From RUG626 sp051866775 (lineage in GTDB: Bacteria; Bacillota; Clostridia; Oscillospirales; Oscillospiraceae), in contig JBJDXR010000008.1 of assembly GCA_051866775.1 (NCBI GenBank), positions 1 through 64,000 of the forward strand: a stretch of DNA of 64,000 bases, given 5' to 3'. This document shows, piece by piece, positions 42,008 through 50,886 of the stretch; the first letter of the stretch is position 1, and every line of letters starts with the position of its first letter. Made by a program: the position numbers and the translations under genes. The notes under the pieces were generated by a model. The model was not told where the DNA came from and did not search any database. It was given only the letters and a program-made list of their open reading frames with translations.

Positions 42008-44824
42008 ATGGGTATTTTTACAAAAATGTTCGGCACAAGAAGCGACCGTGAGATAAAGAAATTTAAGCCGGTCATAGATAAAATAGAGAGCCTTGAGGAG
42101 ATTTGCCGCAAGCTTACGGATGAGGAGCTTCGCGGAAAGACAGAGGAGTTTAGAAGCCGCTACGCCGCAGGAGAGACTCTTGACGATTTACTGCCGGAGG
42201 CCTTTGCAGTCATGCGGGAAGCTGCCGACAGGGTGCTTGGGATGCGCCATTTCAGGGTCCAGCTTATCGGCGGAATAGTGCTCCATCAGGGCAGAATAGC
42301 CGAGATGAAGACTGGCGAGGGTAAGACTTTGGTCGCCACACTGCCGGCATATTTGAATGCCATCGCCGGTAAGGGTGTGCACATCGTTACGGTAAACGAC
42401 TATCTCGCAAAGCGTGACTCCGAGTGGATGGGAAAGGTCTACCGTTTCCTTGGGCTGTCGGTGGGGCTTATCGTCCATGGCCTTACTAACGACGAGCGCC
42501 GCAAGGCGTACAATGCCGATATAACCTACGGCACAAATAATGAGATGGGCTTTGACTACCTGCGTGACAATATGGCTATTTACAAGGATAACCGTGTTCA
42601 GCGGGGACACCATTTTGCGATCGTCGATGAGGTGGACTCCATTCTCATTGATGAGGCCCGTACGCCGCTTATAATTTCCGGAAAAGGTGATGAATCGACC
42701 GACCTCTACCGCCAGGCTGACGATTTTGTGCGCCGTCTCCGGAAAGCTGTTTTCGCCACTACGGATGAAAAACAGGATATGTCGGATGTGGATGCGGATT
42801 ATATCGTTGATGAGAAATCCCGCAGTGCCACGCTCACCGCGTCAGGTATCGCAAAGGCGGAGCAGACATTCGGACTTGACAATTACTCTGATATAGAGAA
42901 CGCCACGCTATCTCATCATATAAATCAGGCGCTCAAGGCCCACGGAATTATGAAATGTGACGTGGACTATGTAGTAAAAGACGGGGAGATAATAATTGTC
43001 GACGAATTTACGGGACGTCTGATGTTCGGCCGCCGTTATTCCGAGGGACTCCATCAGGCCATCGAAGCTAAGGAGCACGTGGACGTAAAAAGCGAAAACA
43101 AGACTCTCGCCACCATCACCTTCCAGAATTTCTTCCGCCTTTATGATAAGCTCTCCGGTATGACTGGAACGGCGCTTACGGAAGAGGAGGAGTTCGGTGC
43201 GATCTACAACCTTGATATAGTGGAAATACCAACGAATAAGCCCCTTGCCCGTATAGACAACCCCGATGTGGTTTACAAAAACGACAACGGTAAAAACCGC
43301 GCCATAATAAACCAGATAGCCGCCTGCCACGAGAAGGGCCAACCGGTGCTGGTGGGCACCGTGTCCATTGAGAAGAGCGAATATATATCCTCACTTCTAA
43401 AAAAGCGCGGCATACAGCACAACGTATTAAACGCCAAGAATCACGAGCGCGAGGCGGAAATAATCGCTCAGGCCGGAAAGCTTGGAGCCGTCACTATCTC
43501 CACAAATATGGCCGGACGCGGAACGGATATCATGCTTGGAGGCAATGCGGAATTCATGGCCCGGGCAGATCTTAAGCGCGCGGGCTTTGACGAAGAGGTT
43601 ATCGCAGAGGCCACAGGCTATGCCGAGACAGATAATGAGACTATCTTGGAGGCGCGCGGTAAATATGCGCAGGCTTTGGAAAAATACCGCGCCGTAACTG
43701 CACAGGAGGCTGAAAAGGTACGCGCCGCGGGAGGACTTTTCGTCCTTGGCACGGAACGCCATGAGGCCCGAAGGATAGATAACCAGCTTAGAGGCCGCTC
43801 CGGCAGACAGGGCGACCCCGGCGAGACGCGCTTTTATATCGCAATGACTGACGATATCATGCGCCTCTTCGGTTCCGAGCGCGTTATGGGAATGATGGAC
43901 ACTTTGGGAATAGACGACGACACGCCGATCGACCAGAAGATACTGTCAAATGCCATAGAGAACGCTCAGAAAAAGGTTGAAAGCCGCAACTTCCAGTCAC
44001 GTAAGAACGTGCTTGAATATGACGACGTCATGAACACCCAGCGCAACCTGATCTATGAGCAGCGCCGCCGGGTGCTTGACGGGGAGGATATCCGCGGAAA
44101 TATCGATCAGATGATAACGGACGTCATAACCTCCGCGGTGGTCTCCGGGATGGTACCGGCATCCGACGAAACAGGACACCACAAGGCGCAGGGAGGAGTT
44201 CTTAATAAGGAACGCTTTGCCGAAATATGCAAGCCATTTATGGGATTGTTCCTGGGCAAGCAGGATGTCGACCTGTCTGATGAGGAGCTTGCGGCCATGG
44301 ATGAGCAGCAGGTCATAGACCTCCTTAAAGACAAGGCCTCAAAGGTCTATGAGGCCAGGGAGCGCCTTATGGGTACTGCTGAAGGCTCCGATTTACCGAT
44401 AATGCGCGAGGTGGAGAGGATAGTCCTGCTGCGCGTTGTGGATGAGTACTGGATGGATCACATTGACGCCATGCAGGAGCTTCGTCAGGGGATACGCTTA
44501 AGGGCTTACGCCCAGGTGAACCCTGTGGATGAGTATAAAAAAGAGGGCTTTGAGATGTTCGAGGCCATGATAAACGGTATAAAGGAGGAGGTCGTCCGCC
44601 GGATGTTTATCGTCCGTGTGACAAAGGAAAATACCCTCCAGAGAAAGAGCGTCTCCCGCACGGTTTCCACAGCCGCCGCAGTAGGTGGGGATAATACCGT
44701 TAAAAAGCAGCCTGTCCGCGCGGCAAAGAAGCCCGGACGCAACGACCCATGCCCCTGCGGAAAGTGGAAGGCGGATGGGTCGAGGCCCCTTAAATATAAG
44801 GAGTGCTGCGGACGGAACGAGTAA
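42008..44824 (+). CDS. secA: protein translocase ATPase SecA
   Basis: Motor that pushes preproteins through SecYEG. The 938-residue protein has Walker A MKTGEGKTLVATL, DEVDSILIDEARTPLIISG, the helicase motif ISTNMAGRGTDIMLGG and QLRGRSGRQGDPG. The C-terminal zinc motif (CPCGKWKADGSRPLKYKECCG) binds SecB or lipids. The usual purine-rich ribosome-binding site is weak (AAGGA about 16 nt before the ATG). It is the first of a plus-strand run and marks the switch of gene direction at the origin. Confidence 0.97.
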   Translation: MGIFTKMFGTRSDREIKKFKPVIDKIESLEEICRKLTDEELRGKTEEFRSRYAAGETLDDLLPEAFAVMREAADRVLGMRHFRVQLIGGIVLHQGRIAEMKTGEGKTLVATLPAYLNAIAGKGVHIVTVNDYLAKRDSEWMGKVYRFLGLSVGLIVHGLTNDERRKAYNADITYGTNNEMGFDYLRDNMAIYKDNRVQRGHHFAIVDEVDSILIDEARTPLIISGKGDESTDLYRQADDFVRRLRKAVFATTDEKQDMSDVDADYIVDEKSRSATLTASGIAKAEQTFGLDNYSDIENATLSHHINQALKAHGIMKCDVDYVVKDGEIIIVDEFTGRLMFGRRYSEGLHQAIEAKEHVDVKSENKTLATITFQNFFRLYDKLSGMTGTALTEEEEFGAIYNLDIVEIPTNKPLARIDNPDVVYKNDNGKNRAIINQIAACHEKGQPVLVGTVSIEKSEYISSLLKKRGIQHNVLNAKNHEREAEIIAQAGKLGAVTISTNMAGRGTDIMLGGNAEFMARADLKRAGFDEEVIAEATGYAETDNETILEARGKYAQALEKYRAVTAQEAEKVRAAGGLFVLGTERHEARRIDNQLRGRSGRQGDPGETRFYIAMTDDIMRLFGSERVMGMMDTLGIDDDTPIDQKILSNAIENAQKKVESRNFQSRKNVLEYDDVMNTQRNLIYEQRRRVLDGEDIRGNIDQMITDVITSAVVSGMVPASDETGHHKAQGGVLNKERFAEICKPFMGLFLGKQDVDLSDEELAAMDEQQVIDLLKDKASKVYEARERLMGTAEGSDLPIMREVERIVLLRVVDEYWMDHIDAMQELRQGIRLRAYAQVNPVDEYKKEGFEMFEAMINGIKEEVVRRMFIVRVTKENTLQRKSVSRTVSTAAAVGGDNTVKKQPVRAAKKPGRNDPCPCGKWKADGSRPLKYKECCGRNE

Positions 44825-44860
44825 AGCCGTGGAATACGGCGTGAGAGACACGGAGGCAGA

Positions 44861-45667
44861 ATGACTTTTATACAGAATAAAACCTGCGGCGTGTCGTACA
44901 TGACCGCATCCAATATAAATACCGTCCACGCCTTCACCACACGCTCAGGCGGTGTGAGCACCGGTATATTTGAGAGTTTAAACCTTGGGGAAAACCGGGG
45001 AGATGAGACGGAAAACGTTATAGAAAATTACAGGCGTCTTAAAGCAGCTCTTGGTATAACCGGAGGGCTTGTATTTACAAAGCAGGTACACGGTACCGAG
45101 GTGCGCCGTGTGACGCGGGAGGATCTCCGGGAGCCGTTTGAGCCTTTAAAATATGAGGCCGACGGCCTTATGACGGATATTCCTGAGCTTCCGCTTATTA
45201 TATTTACCGCCGACTGTATACCAATACTGTTTTTTGACCCTGTTAAAAGGGCCGTCGCGGCCTCACATGCGGGCTGGCGGGGGACTGTTGCAGATATTGC
45301 AGGGGTGACCGTAAGAAGTATGGAACGGGAATTCGGCTGCATGCCGGAGAATATCCGCGCAGCCATAGGTCCGGGCATCGGACGCTGCTGCTTTGAGACA
45401 GGGGAAGATGTTTCGGAGGCGGTTTTTAACCTTCTCGGAAAAGATGGGGAAAACTTTATCCGCCCATCAAAAAATTCTCAGAAGTTTATGGTCGATTTAA
45501 AGGGCGTGAACCGCAGGCTTCTTATTCGGGCTGGTGTAAGGGCGGAGAATATAGCTGTCTCGGATGAGTGTACCATGTGTCTTCATGACAAATATTGGTC
45601 CCACAGGTTTACCCGGGGAGAGCGTGGAAGTCAGGCTTCCGTTATCATGCTGAAAGGAAAGAGTTAA
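44861..45667 (+). CDS. pgeF: peptidoglycan editing factor PgeF (laccase-domain protein)
   Basis: A 268-residue YfiH/YlmD family protein (DUF152). Motifs TADCIPILFFDP, SHAGWRGTVADI and GPGIGRCCFE give the His-Cys-His metal/active site. The family hydrolyses wrongly built L-Ser-containing muropeptide precursors, and some members show adenosine phosphorylase or laccase activity. It follows secA by 36 bp with a GGAGG site. Confidence 0.9.
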   Translation: MTFIQNKTCGVSYMTASNINTVHAFTTRSGGVSTGIFESLNLGENRGDETENVIENYRRLKAALGITGGLVFTKQVHGTEVRRVTREDLREPFEPLKYEADGLMTDIPELPLIIFTADCIPILFFDPVKRAVAASHAGWRGTVADIAGVTVRSMEREFGCMPENIRAAIGPGIGRCCFETGEDVSEAVFNLLGKDGENFIRPSKNSQKFMVDLKGVNRRLLIRAGVRAENIAVSDECTMCLHDKYWSHRFTRGERGSQASVIMLKGKS

Positions 45668-47239
45668 GTGCGCCGCAGTTTTTTTGAAAAGTCAATAGCG
45701 GCGCTTTTGGCGGCGGCGCTGATGGTGGTGCTTTCGGGCTGCTCCGAGGAGCTTCCCGAGGCAGATGAGGAGACGCCGGCTGATACGGCTGAGGAGCCGG
45801 AGGAGCTTCCCAAAGGCTATTCTCAGGCTGACAGTATATTCTCCATAAACTACTCCGCTTCAAGCTCCTTAAATCCCTTTACCGGTACCAATATCTACAA
45901 TGACCAGCTTTTCAGTCTTGTCTATGAGGGGCTTTTCGCACTGGACAGCGGCCTTAATCCGCGGAATGTGCTGTGCGACAGCTTTGAGACCTCCGATGGA
46001 GTAACATATATTTTTACGCTTAAGCCTAATGTGGTTTTTCACGATGGAAGTAAGCTGACAGCTGAGGATGCGGCTTATTCCATTAACGCCGCACGTACAA
46101 GCACAAAATATTCTTCCCGCCTTTCCTGCATCAAGTCGGCAGCGGCAAGCGGTGAGCTTCAGGTGACGGTTACGCTCTACTCGTCAAACTACAGTCTGCC
46201 GTCGCTTCTTGATACGCCTATCGTCCCCTATGGTACGGCGGGGGAGGAGCAGCCCTGCGGCACCGGACCATACAGGCTTTCGGGTACGAGGCTTACGGCG
46301 TTTTCGGGATATCGTGACTACGGTACCATGGGGCTTAAAACCATCTATCTTCAGGAGGTAGAGACTGAGAAGCTTGCCGAGGCCTTCTCCTGCCGGGATG
46401 TGGACGTTGTGGGCTATGACCCCACGGGCATTGGGGAATTTAACATACATATGGTCCATGAGACCCGGTATTATGAGACGACAAATCTGATTTACGTGGG
46501 CTTTAATACGGCCTCCGGCGTCACCCAGAGCGCGTCTGTGCGGCGGATGCTGGGTTATCTTATTGATACGGATACCATTTGCGAAAGTATTTTTAACAGC
46601 GCCGTTTTAAAGTCTCCGCTTATACTCAGCCCGGTTTTGGACGTATATGACGAGGAATGGGAGGCAGGAACAGGCTACTCCCGTCAGGAATTTTTGTCCG
46701 CCGCCTCAGACCTTGGGATGGCCGATACAGATGGCGACGGGTATTATGAGCTTAACGGCAATTTCACCCTGAAATTTATCGTTAACAGCGAGAACAGCTT
46801 TAAGGTATCCGCGGCCCAGCGTATCGCAACCGATATGAAGAATATGGGCGTAAGCGTGGAGCTGTATGTACTTAGCTGGGAGGATTACTCCGCAGCTCTG
46901 AGCAGCGGAAACTTCTCAATGTTCCTTGGAGAGGTGAAGCTCCGGGCGGATTTTGATCTTACATCGCTGCTGACTGAGGGCGGCTCCCTCAATTATACCC
47001 GCATCAACGATGAAAATTATGGTACGCTCATATCCTATTTTCTGGGCGCCGGAGACGCCGGCCTGCGGGCCCACGCGGCGTGCGCCCTGTGCAGCTATGT
47101 GAAGGAGCAAGCGCCCATAATTCCCATAGCATATAAGGAATACGCCGTGCTGTCGCACGTCGGTGTGGTGTCCGGCGCGGAGCCGTCGCAGTCGGGCATA
47201 TACTGCGGCGCCGCCGGATGGAGCTTCAACCTGCAGTAA
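45668..47239 (+). CDS. family 5 extracellular solute-binding lipoprotein (oligopeptide/nickel type)
   Basis: A 523-residue ABC-transporter binding protein. The lipobox LSGC puts the lipid on Cys25, followed by an acidic linker and the SBP_bac_5 fold (LNPFTGTNIYNDQLFSLVYEGLF ... PNVVFHDGSKLTAEDAAYS). The start is GTG, immediately after the pgeF stop. No permease or ATPase genes are near, so it is an orphan receptor. The ligand is unknown: peptides, nickel or cell-wall muropeptides are usual for the family, and pgeF next door makes muropeptides thinkable. Confidence 0.85.
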   Translation: MRRSFFEKSIAALLAAALMVVLSGCSEELPEADEETPADTAEEPEELPKGYSQADSIFSINYSASSSLNPFTGTNIYNDQLFSLVYEGLFALDSGLNPRNVLCDSFETSDGVTYIFTLKPNVVFHDGSKLTAEDAAYSINAARTSTKYSSRLSCIKSAAASGELQVTVTLYSSNYSLPSLLDTPIVPYGTAGEEQPCGTGPYRLSGTRLTAFSGYRDYGTMGLKTIYLQEVETEKLAEAFSCRDVDVVGYDPTGIGEFNIHMVHETRYYETTNLIYVGFNTASGVTQSASVRRMLGYLIDTDTICESIFNSAVLKSPLILSPVLDVYDEEWEAGTGYSRQEFLSAASDLGMADTDGDGYYELNGNFTLKFIVNSENSFKVSAAQRIATDMKNMGVSVELYVLSWEDYSAALSSGNFSMFLGEVKLRADFDLTSLLTEGGSLNYTRINDENYGTLISYFLGAGDAGLRAHAACALCSYVKEQAPIIPIAYKEYAVLSHVGVVSGAEPSQSGIYCGAAGWSFNLQ

Positions 47240-47264
47240 TTTACTTTAGCGGGAGGAATGTGTT

Positions 47265-47660
47265 ATGACGGACAGGGAACTTATAAACATGGCCATCGAC
47301 GCCGCGAAAAATGCCTACGCACCCTATTCCAAGTTCGCAGTCGGAGCGGCGCTCGAGTGTATGGACGGCACTGTCTGCCTTGGCTGCAATGTGGAAAACG
47401 CCGCCCTGGGCTGCTCCATATGCGCCGAGAGGACGGCAGTGACAAAGGCCGTGTCCATGGGTAAGCGTGAGTTCCGCCGCATAGCCGTCTATTCCCCGGC
47501 AAGCTCCGATTACTGCACCCCCTGTGGCGTGTGCCGTCAGGTGCTGTCGGAATTTGCGCCGGAGATCGAGGTTTTGTGTGTGCGTGCCGATGGACGGTAC
47601 GTCAGCTACCGCCTGCGCCAGCTCCTGCCCTCGATGTTTTCAAAGGAGAATTTGGAATAG
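47265..47660 (+). CDS. cdd: cytidine deaminase
   Basis: Deaminates cytidine and deoxycytidine for pyrimidine salvage. The 131-residue tetrameric-type enzyme has YAPYSKFAVGAALE, the catalytic CAERTA (Cys-Ala-Glu) and the zinc motif PCGVCRQ. GGAGG precedes the ATG and a terminator follows. Confidence 0.95.
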   Translation: MTDRELINMAIDAAKNAYAPYSKFAVGAALECMDGTVCLGCNVENAALGCSICAERTAVTKAVSMGKREFRRIAVYSPASSDYCTPCGVCRQVLSEFAPEIEVLCVRADGRYVSYRLRQLLPSMFSKENLE

Positions 47661-47665
47661 ACAGG

Positions 47666-47703
47666 TATGCAGAAGGCCGAAAGGCGTTCTGCATATTTTT
47701 TTA
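47666..47703 (+). terminator. rho-independent terminator of cdd
   Basis: Nine-bp outer stem TATGCAGAA/TTCTGCATA with an inner GCC-GAAA-GGC cap, followed by a T run. Confidence 0.88.
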
Positions 47704-47859
47704 AGTTCAAATAATACATACTTGTAATTTTTTGCAAACAAGTTAAAATTCAGAGAACAGGGCAGGATTGCTGTGCAAACAGACAACCGGCCCTGTTTTC
47801 ATCTGTTTTATGCAAGCTAATGAAAATGTGACAGGCAATCCGCAAAATCAATCTTTTGA

Positions 47860-47888
47860 TGTCACAAAAGCCGTCGATTATTCGTTAT
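47860..47888 (+). promoter_or_regulatory. candidate ECF-type promoter of the sigma factor operon
   Basis: TGTCAC (47860-47865) and CGTTAT (47883-47888), spacer 17 bp, 40 bp before the sigma gene. The pattern is like ECF -35/-10 elements and would allow autoregulation. TGTGACA at 47827-47833 forms an inverted repeat with TGTCACA at 47860-47866. Confidence 0.4.
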
Positions 47889-47928
47889 ATTGGCAGAGGC
47901 GCAGTTTTGAGAGGGGATATTTGATATA

Positions 47929-48417
47929 ATGGAAAATTTTAACCTGGAGGATGTGGTGCGTAGCTATGGCGCAAAGCTGTTTCGTTATGTATACACCATC
48001 CTATGCAACTATCAGGATGCGGAAGATGTGGTTCAGGACGTATTCATTGCCGCTTTTAATGGGCGGGAACGCTTTGAGGGCGATGATATATCCCCGTGGC
48101 TTTATAAGATTGCCTATAACAAGTGTGTAGACCATATGCGGCGGCACAGAATCCTGTCGTTCCAGGAGCTGCGGGAGGACAGGCTCTGCACCGAACAGAA
48201 CTTTGACACGGGGTACAGCCCGGACGTTATCCGTGCGCTGAAGCGGCTGACCGACAAGGACCGTGCAATAGTCCTTGGCCGTATCTCCGGCTCACTGAGC
48301 TATGAGGAGCTGTCAGAGCGGTTGAATATTTCCGAACCTGCGCTGCGCAAGCGATACGAGAGGGCAAAGAAAAAGCTGACGGAGTACTTAAAGGAACTGG
48401 AGGGGGAGGTTTATTAA
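47929..48417 (+). CDS. ECF sigma-70 family RNA polymerase sigma factor
   Basis: A 162-residue group IV sigma factor. Region 2 (YQDAEDVVQDVFIAAF) recognises and melts the -10; region 4 (DRAIVLGRISGSLSYEELSERLNISEPALRKRYERAKKKL) binds the -35. The gene ends exactly where the next begins, and that gene encodes a DUF4179-type membrane anti-sigma candidate. The pair is a typical envelope-stress or signal-response unit in Clostridia. Confidence 0.92.
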   Translation: MENFNLEDVVRSYGAKLFRYVYTILCNYQDAEDVVQDVFIAAFNGRERFEGDDISPWLYKIAYNKCVDHMRRHRILSFQELREDRLCTEQNFDTGYSPDVIRALKRLTDKDRAIVLGRISGSLSYEELSERLNISEPALRKRYERAKKKLTEYLKELEGEVY

Positions 48418-49788
48418 ATGTTCAGCTTTGACAAAGATGAAAAATATATTTCCGACGCAATTGATGTATTAGACCAGGAACTTACAATACCTGATTTGAT
48501 GCCGGGCATCCGGCGCAAGCTGGACATGGGTCACCCAGCTGTTAAGACAAAGCGAAAAGCCGCGCGATTTATGATCGTCGCTGCAGTCATCGTGTTCGCT
48601 TTGGCTCTCACCGCAGCCGCCATATCTCTTGGAGGCTTCGACTGGCTTTTAAAGAATGCGGATCCGCCATTTGCAGGCGCCGTCTCGCCTGTTGAGCAGA
48701 GCGCGGTATCACAGGGAATAAAGATCACGGCGGCCGCGGCGGGCAGCTCCGGTGATAAGGCGGTTTTGTATGTGACTCTTGAGGACACGGAGCAATTGGG
48801 CCGGGTGTCAGAGGATACAGAAATCTGCTTTTCCTCAAATTCAGGGGTGCAGAGCATGTCAGCGGAGCAGATATTTTTTGACAGCGAAACAGGTATCGCG
48901 GCGTATCAGCTCCGTTTGGGAGCACCCGATACTTTTGACAGACAATCACTTACGCTTAAAATGACCGGTATCAGATACGGCAGGGAGGCACTTGGAGAGG
49001 TCCCTGTGGAGATTGACCTTGCACAGGCTGCCGCGCAGGGTGAACACATCGGACAACCGTATTCCGACCCCAGTCAGGCTCCCAGCGAACAGCTTACGCC
49101 GGGACATCTTGCCGAAATCCCCGGAACAGACTCGGCATGGATCTCGGCCATCGGAATAAATCACGGGTATCTGGCGGTGCAGTTCGCCCAGCCCGTCGGG
49201 CTTGGAAGGCTGATGAACGCCAACAGCGTGAGACCATATCTTCTTGATGATCAGGGAAACAGAATTGACTGGAACGGCCCCGGCGGAGTGACGTTCAAAA
49301 CAGATGAACAGTTGGAGACTGCTGATGTGGGGGAGACGGCGGCGTATGAGTTCATGGAGGTATATTTTGACGTGGACACGGAGGCTCTGGCGGGCTTCAC
49401 CCTATGCTTCGATGGCTCTGTGTGGAATGTGGTTTCCGGGGAATGGAATCTTAATATAAATTTTGACAGCCTTAAGAATCAGACACGCAGCATCAAAACT
49501 GATGTCTCTATGGGGGAGGTAAGGCTTGAGAATGTGGTGATAGAGATAAATCCCTTTGGCATGACCCTCACGGGAAACTGCCCGCTGGAGGCAGTCTATG
49601 CCGCGCCTATGGGGGCGAGGACATATCTTGAGACCACAGATGGCGATGTTGAACTCCAGAGCTTTGCCGGTGTGCGGATGGATGAGAGTTCATTCAAGCT
49701 CACATGGTGGGCGTCCTCTGTCATTGATCCGGACAGCGTCACTGCCGTCAATATTGGATCCAACAGGATATTAATGGAGGGTGGATAA
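48418..49788 (+). CDS. DUF4179-like membrane protein, probable anti-sigma factor
   Basis: A 456-residue protein with a cytoplasmic N-terminus (1-50) suited to bind the sigma factor. One transmembrane helix follows (about 51-70), then a large extracytoplasmic part rich in beta strands (71-456). DUF4179 proteins follow ECF sigma genes in many Bacillota. The start codon abuts the sigma stop codon with GGAGG upstream, so expression is coupled. The signal it senses is unknown. An out-of-frame continuation after its stop is described as a finding. Confidence 0.8.
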   Translation: MFSFDKDEKYISDAIDVLDQELTIPDLMPGIRRKLDMGHPAVKTKRKAARFMIVAAVIVFALALTAAAISLGGFDWLLKNADPPFAGAVSPVEQSAVSQGIKITAAAAGSSGDKAVLYVTLEDTEQLGRVSEDTEICFSSNSGVQSMSAEQIFFDSETGIAAYQLRLGAPDTFDRQSLTLKMTGIRYGREALGEVPVEIDLAQAAAQGEHIGQPYSDPSQAPSEQLTPGHLAEIPGTDSAWISAIGINHGYLAVQFAQPVGLGRLMNANSVRPYLLDDQGNRIDWNGPGGVTFKTDEQLETADVGETAAYEFMEVYFDVDTEALAGFTLCFDGSVWNVVSGEWNLNINFDSLKNQTRSIKTDVSMGEVRLENVVIEINPFGMTLTGNCPLEAVYAAPMGARTYLETTDGDVELQSFAGVRMDESSFKLTWWASSVIDPDSVTAVNIGSNRILMEGG

Positions 49789-49896
49789 ATGCTTTCGTGC
49801 CGCCAAAAAAGAGCTTTGCCCTTGACTATGATCAATTTAACTTTTATGATGATGGGATTTTGCTTATACAGGAACGCCGTACTTTTCGTTCCGCAC

Positions 49897-49926
49897 TTGA
49901 CGTTTTATCACATATAATGGTATGAT
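49897..49926 (+). promoter_or_regulatory. putative promoter of the yfbR-ACT-DUF711 group
   Basis: TTGACG (49897-49902) and TATGAT (49921-49926), spacer 18 bp. Confidence 0.5.
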
Positions 49927-49970
49927 AGCGAAAGCTCAGCAAGGGCAAATTCTTAAAAAGAGGCTTTCAG

Positions 49971-50546
49971 ATGTCATACAGCTTTTTCGCGCTGATATCC
50001 CGTATGAAGAATATAGACCGCTGGGCGCTTATGCGCAACGCCGACAGGGAGAACGTTCAGGAGCATTCCCATATGGTGGCGGTGCTGGCCCATGCCTTAG
50101 CTGTGATACGGCGTGACGTTTTCGGTACGCCCTGCTCGCCGGAGGCCGCCGCGGCCGCGGCGCTTTTTCATGACGCCCCCGAGATACTCACCGGGGATAT
50201 GCCCACGCCTGTAAAATACCACGACGCTGAGATGATCGCCGCGTATAAGCGTGTGGAGAGCATGGCGGCAAAGAAGCTCTCGGAGGCGCTTCCGGAGGCG
50301 ATGCGCCCGGAGTATGAGCGGCTCCTGTCTGAGGACATCGGCGAAAAAGATCTGGTAAAGGCGGCGGATAAGCTGTCCGCCTACATAAAATGCCTTGAGG
50401 AGCTTAAGACCGGAAACGAGGAGTTCCGCTCCGCAGCACAGTCCACACTTAAAAAGCTCCAGGAGATGGATATGCCGGAGGTCCGGTATTTTATTGAAAA
50501 CTTCATACCCGCCTTTGAAATGACACTTGATGAGCTGAGCATATAA
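49971..50546 (+). CDS. yfbR: 5'-deoxynucleotidase YfbR (HD domain)
   Basis: Dephosphorylates deoxyribonucleoside 5'-monophosphates. The 191-residue HD phosphohydrolase has His in EHSHMVA, the His-Asp pair in ALFHDAPEI and a downstream Asp in KAADKLSAY. RWALMRNADRENVQEHS is the family signature. The start ATG follows AAAGAGG. Confidence 0.92.
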   Translation: MSYSFFALISRMKNIDRWALMRNADRENVQEHSHMVAVLAHALAVIRRDVFGTPCSPEAAAAAALFHDAPEILTGDMPTPVKYHDAEMIAAYKRVESMAAKKLSEALPEAMRPEYERLLSEDIGEKDLVKAADKLSAYIKCLEELKTGNEEFRSAAQSTLKKLQEMDMPEVRYFIENFIPAFEMTLDELSI

Positions 50547-50583
50547 AAATTTTTCTGTTGCGCCACGGCGCGGGAGGTCACAA

Positions 50584-50853
50584 ATGAAAGCAATCGTAAC
50601 GGTTATAGGAAAAGACACTGTCGGAATAATTGCCAATGTCTGCACCATCCTTGCAGGCAAGGGTGTAAATGTGCTGGACATAAGCCAGACGGTAATGCAG
50701 GACTACTTCACCATGATAATGATGGTTGACGTGTCCGGCTCTAATGTGGATTTTGCGGAGCTTGCCGAGACGCTCAGCCAGTCCGGACGTGAGCAGGGGC
50801 TTGACATACGCATACAGCGGGAGGATATTTTTGAGGCCATGCACCGCATATAA
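50584..50853 (+). CDS. ACT-domain protein (UPF0237)
   Basis: An 89-residue stand-alone ACT domain starting with TVIGKDTVGIIANVCTILAGKGVNVLDISQT, the ligand-binding half of glycine-cleavage-regulator-like proteins. It is found next to DUF711 genes in many Bacillota and in Archaea, as here (33-bp gap), so the two probably work together. The ligand is unknown. Confidence 0.88.
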   Translation: MKAIVTVIGKDTVGIIANVCTILAGKGVNVLDISQTVMQDYFTMIMMVDVSGSNVDFAELAETLSQSGREQGLDIRIQREDIFEAMHRI

Positions 50854-50886
50854 GGTGACGGGGAATCCGAAAGGAACGGTTTTTTT

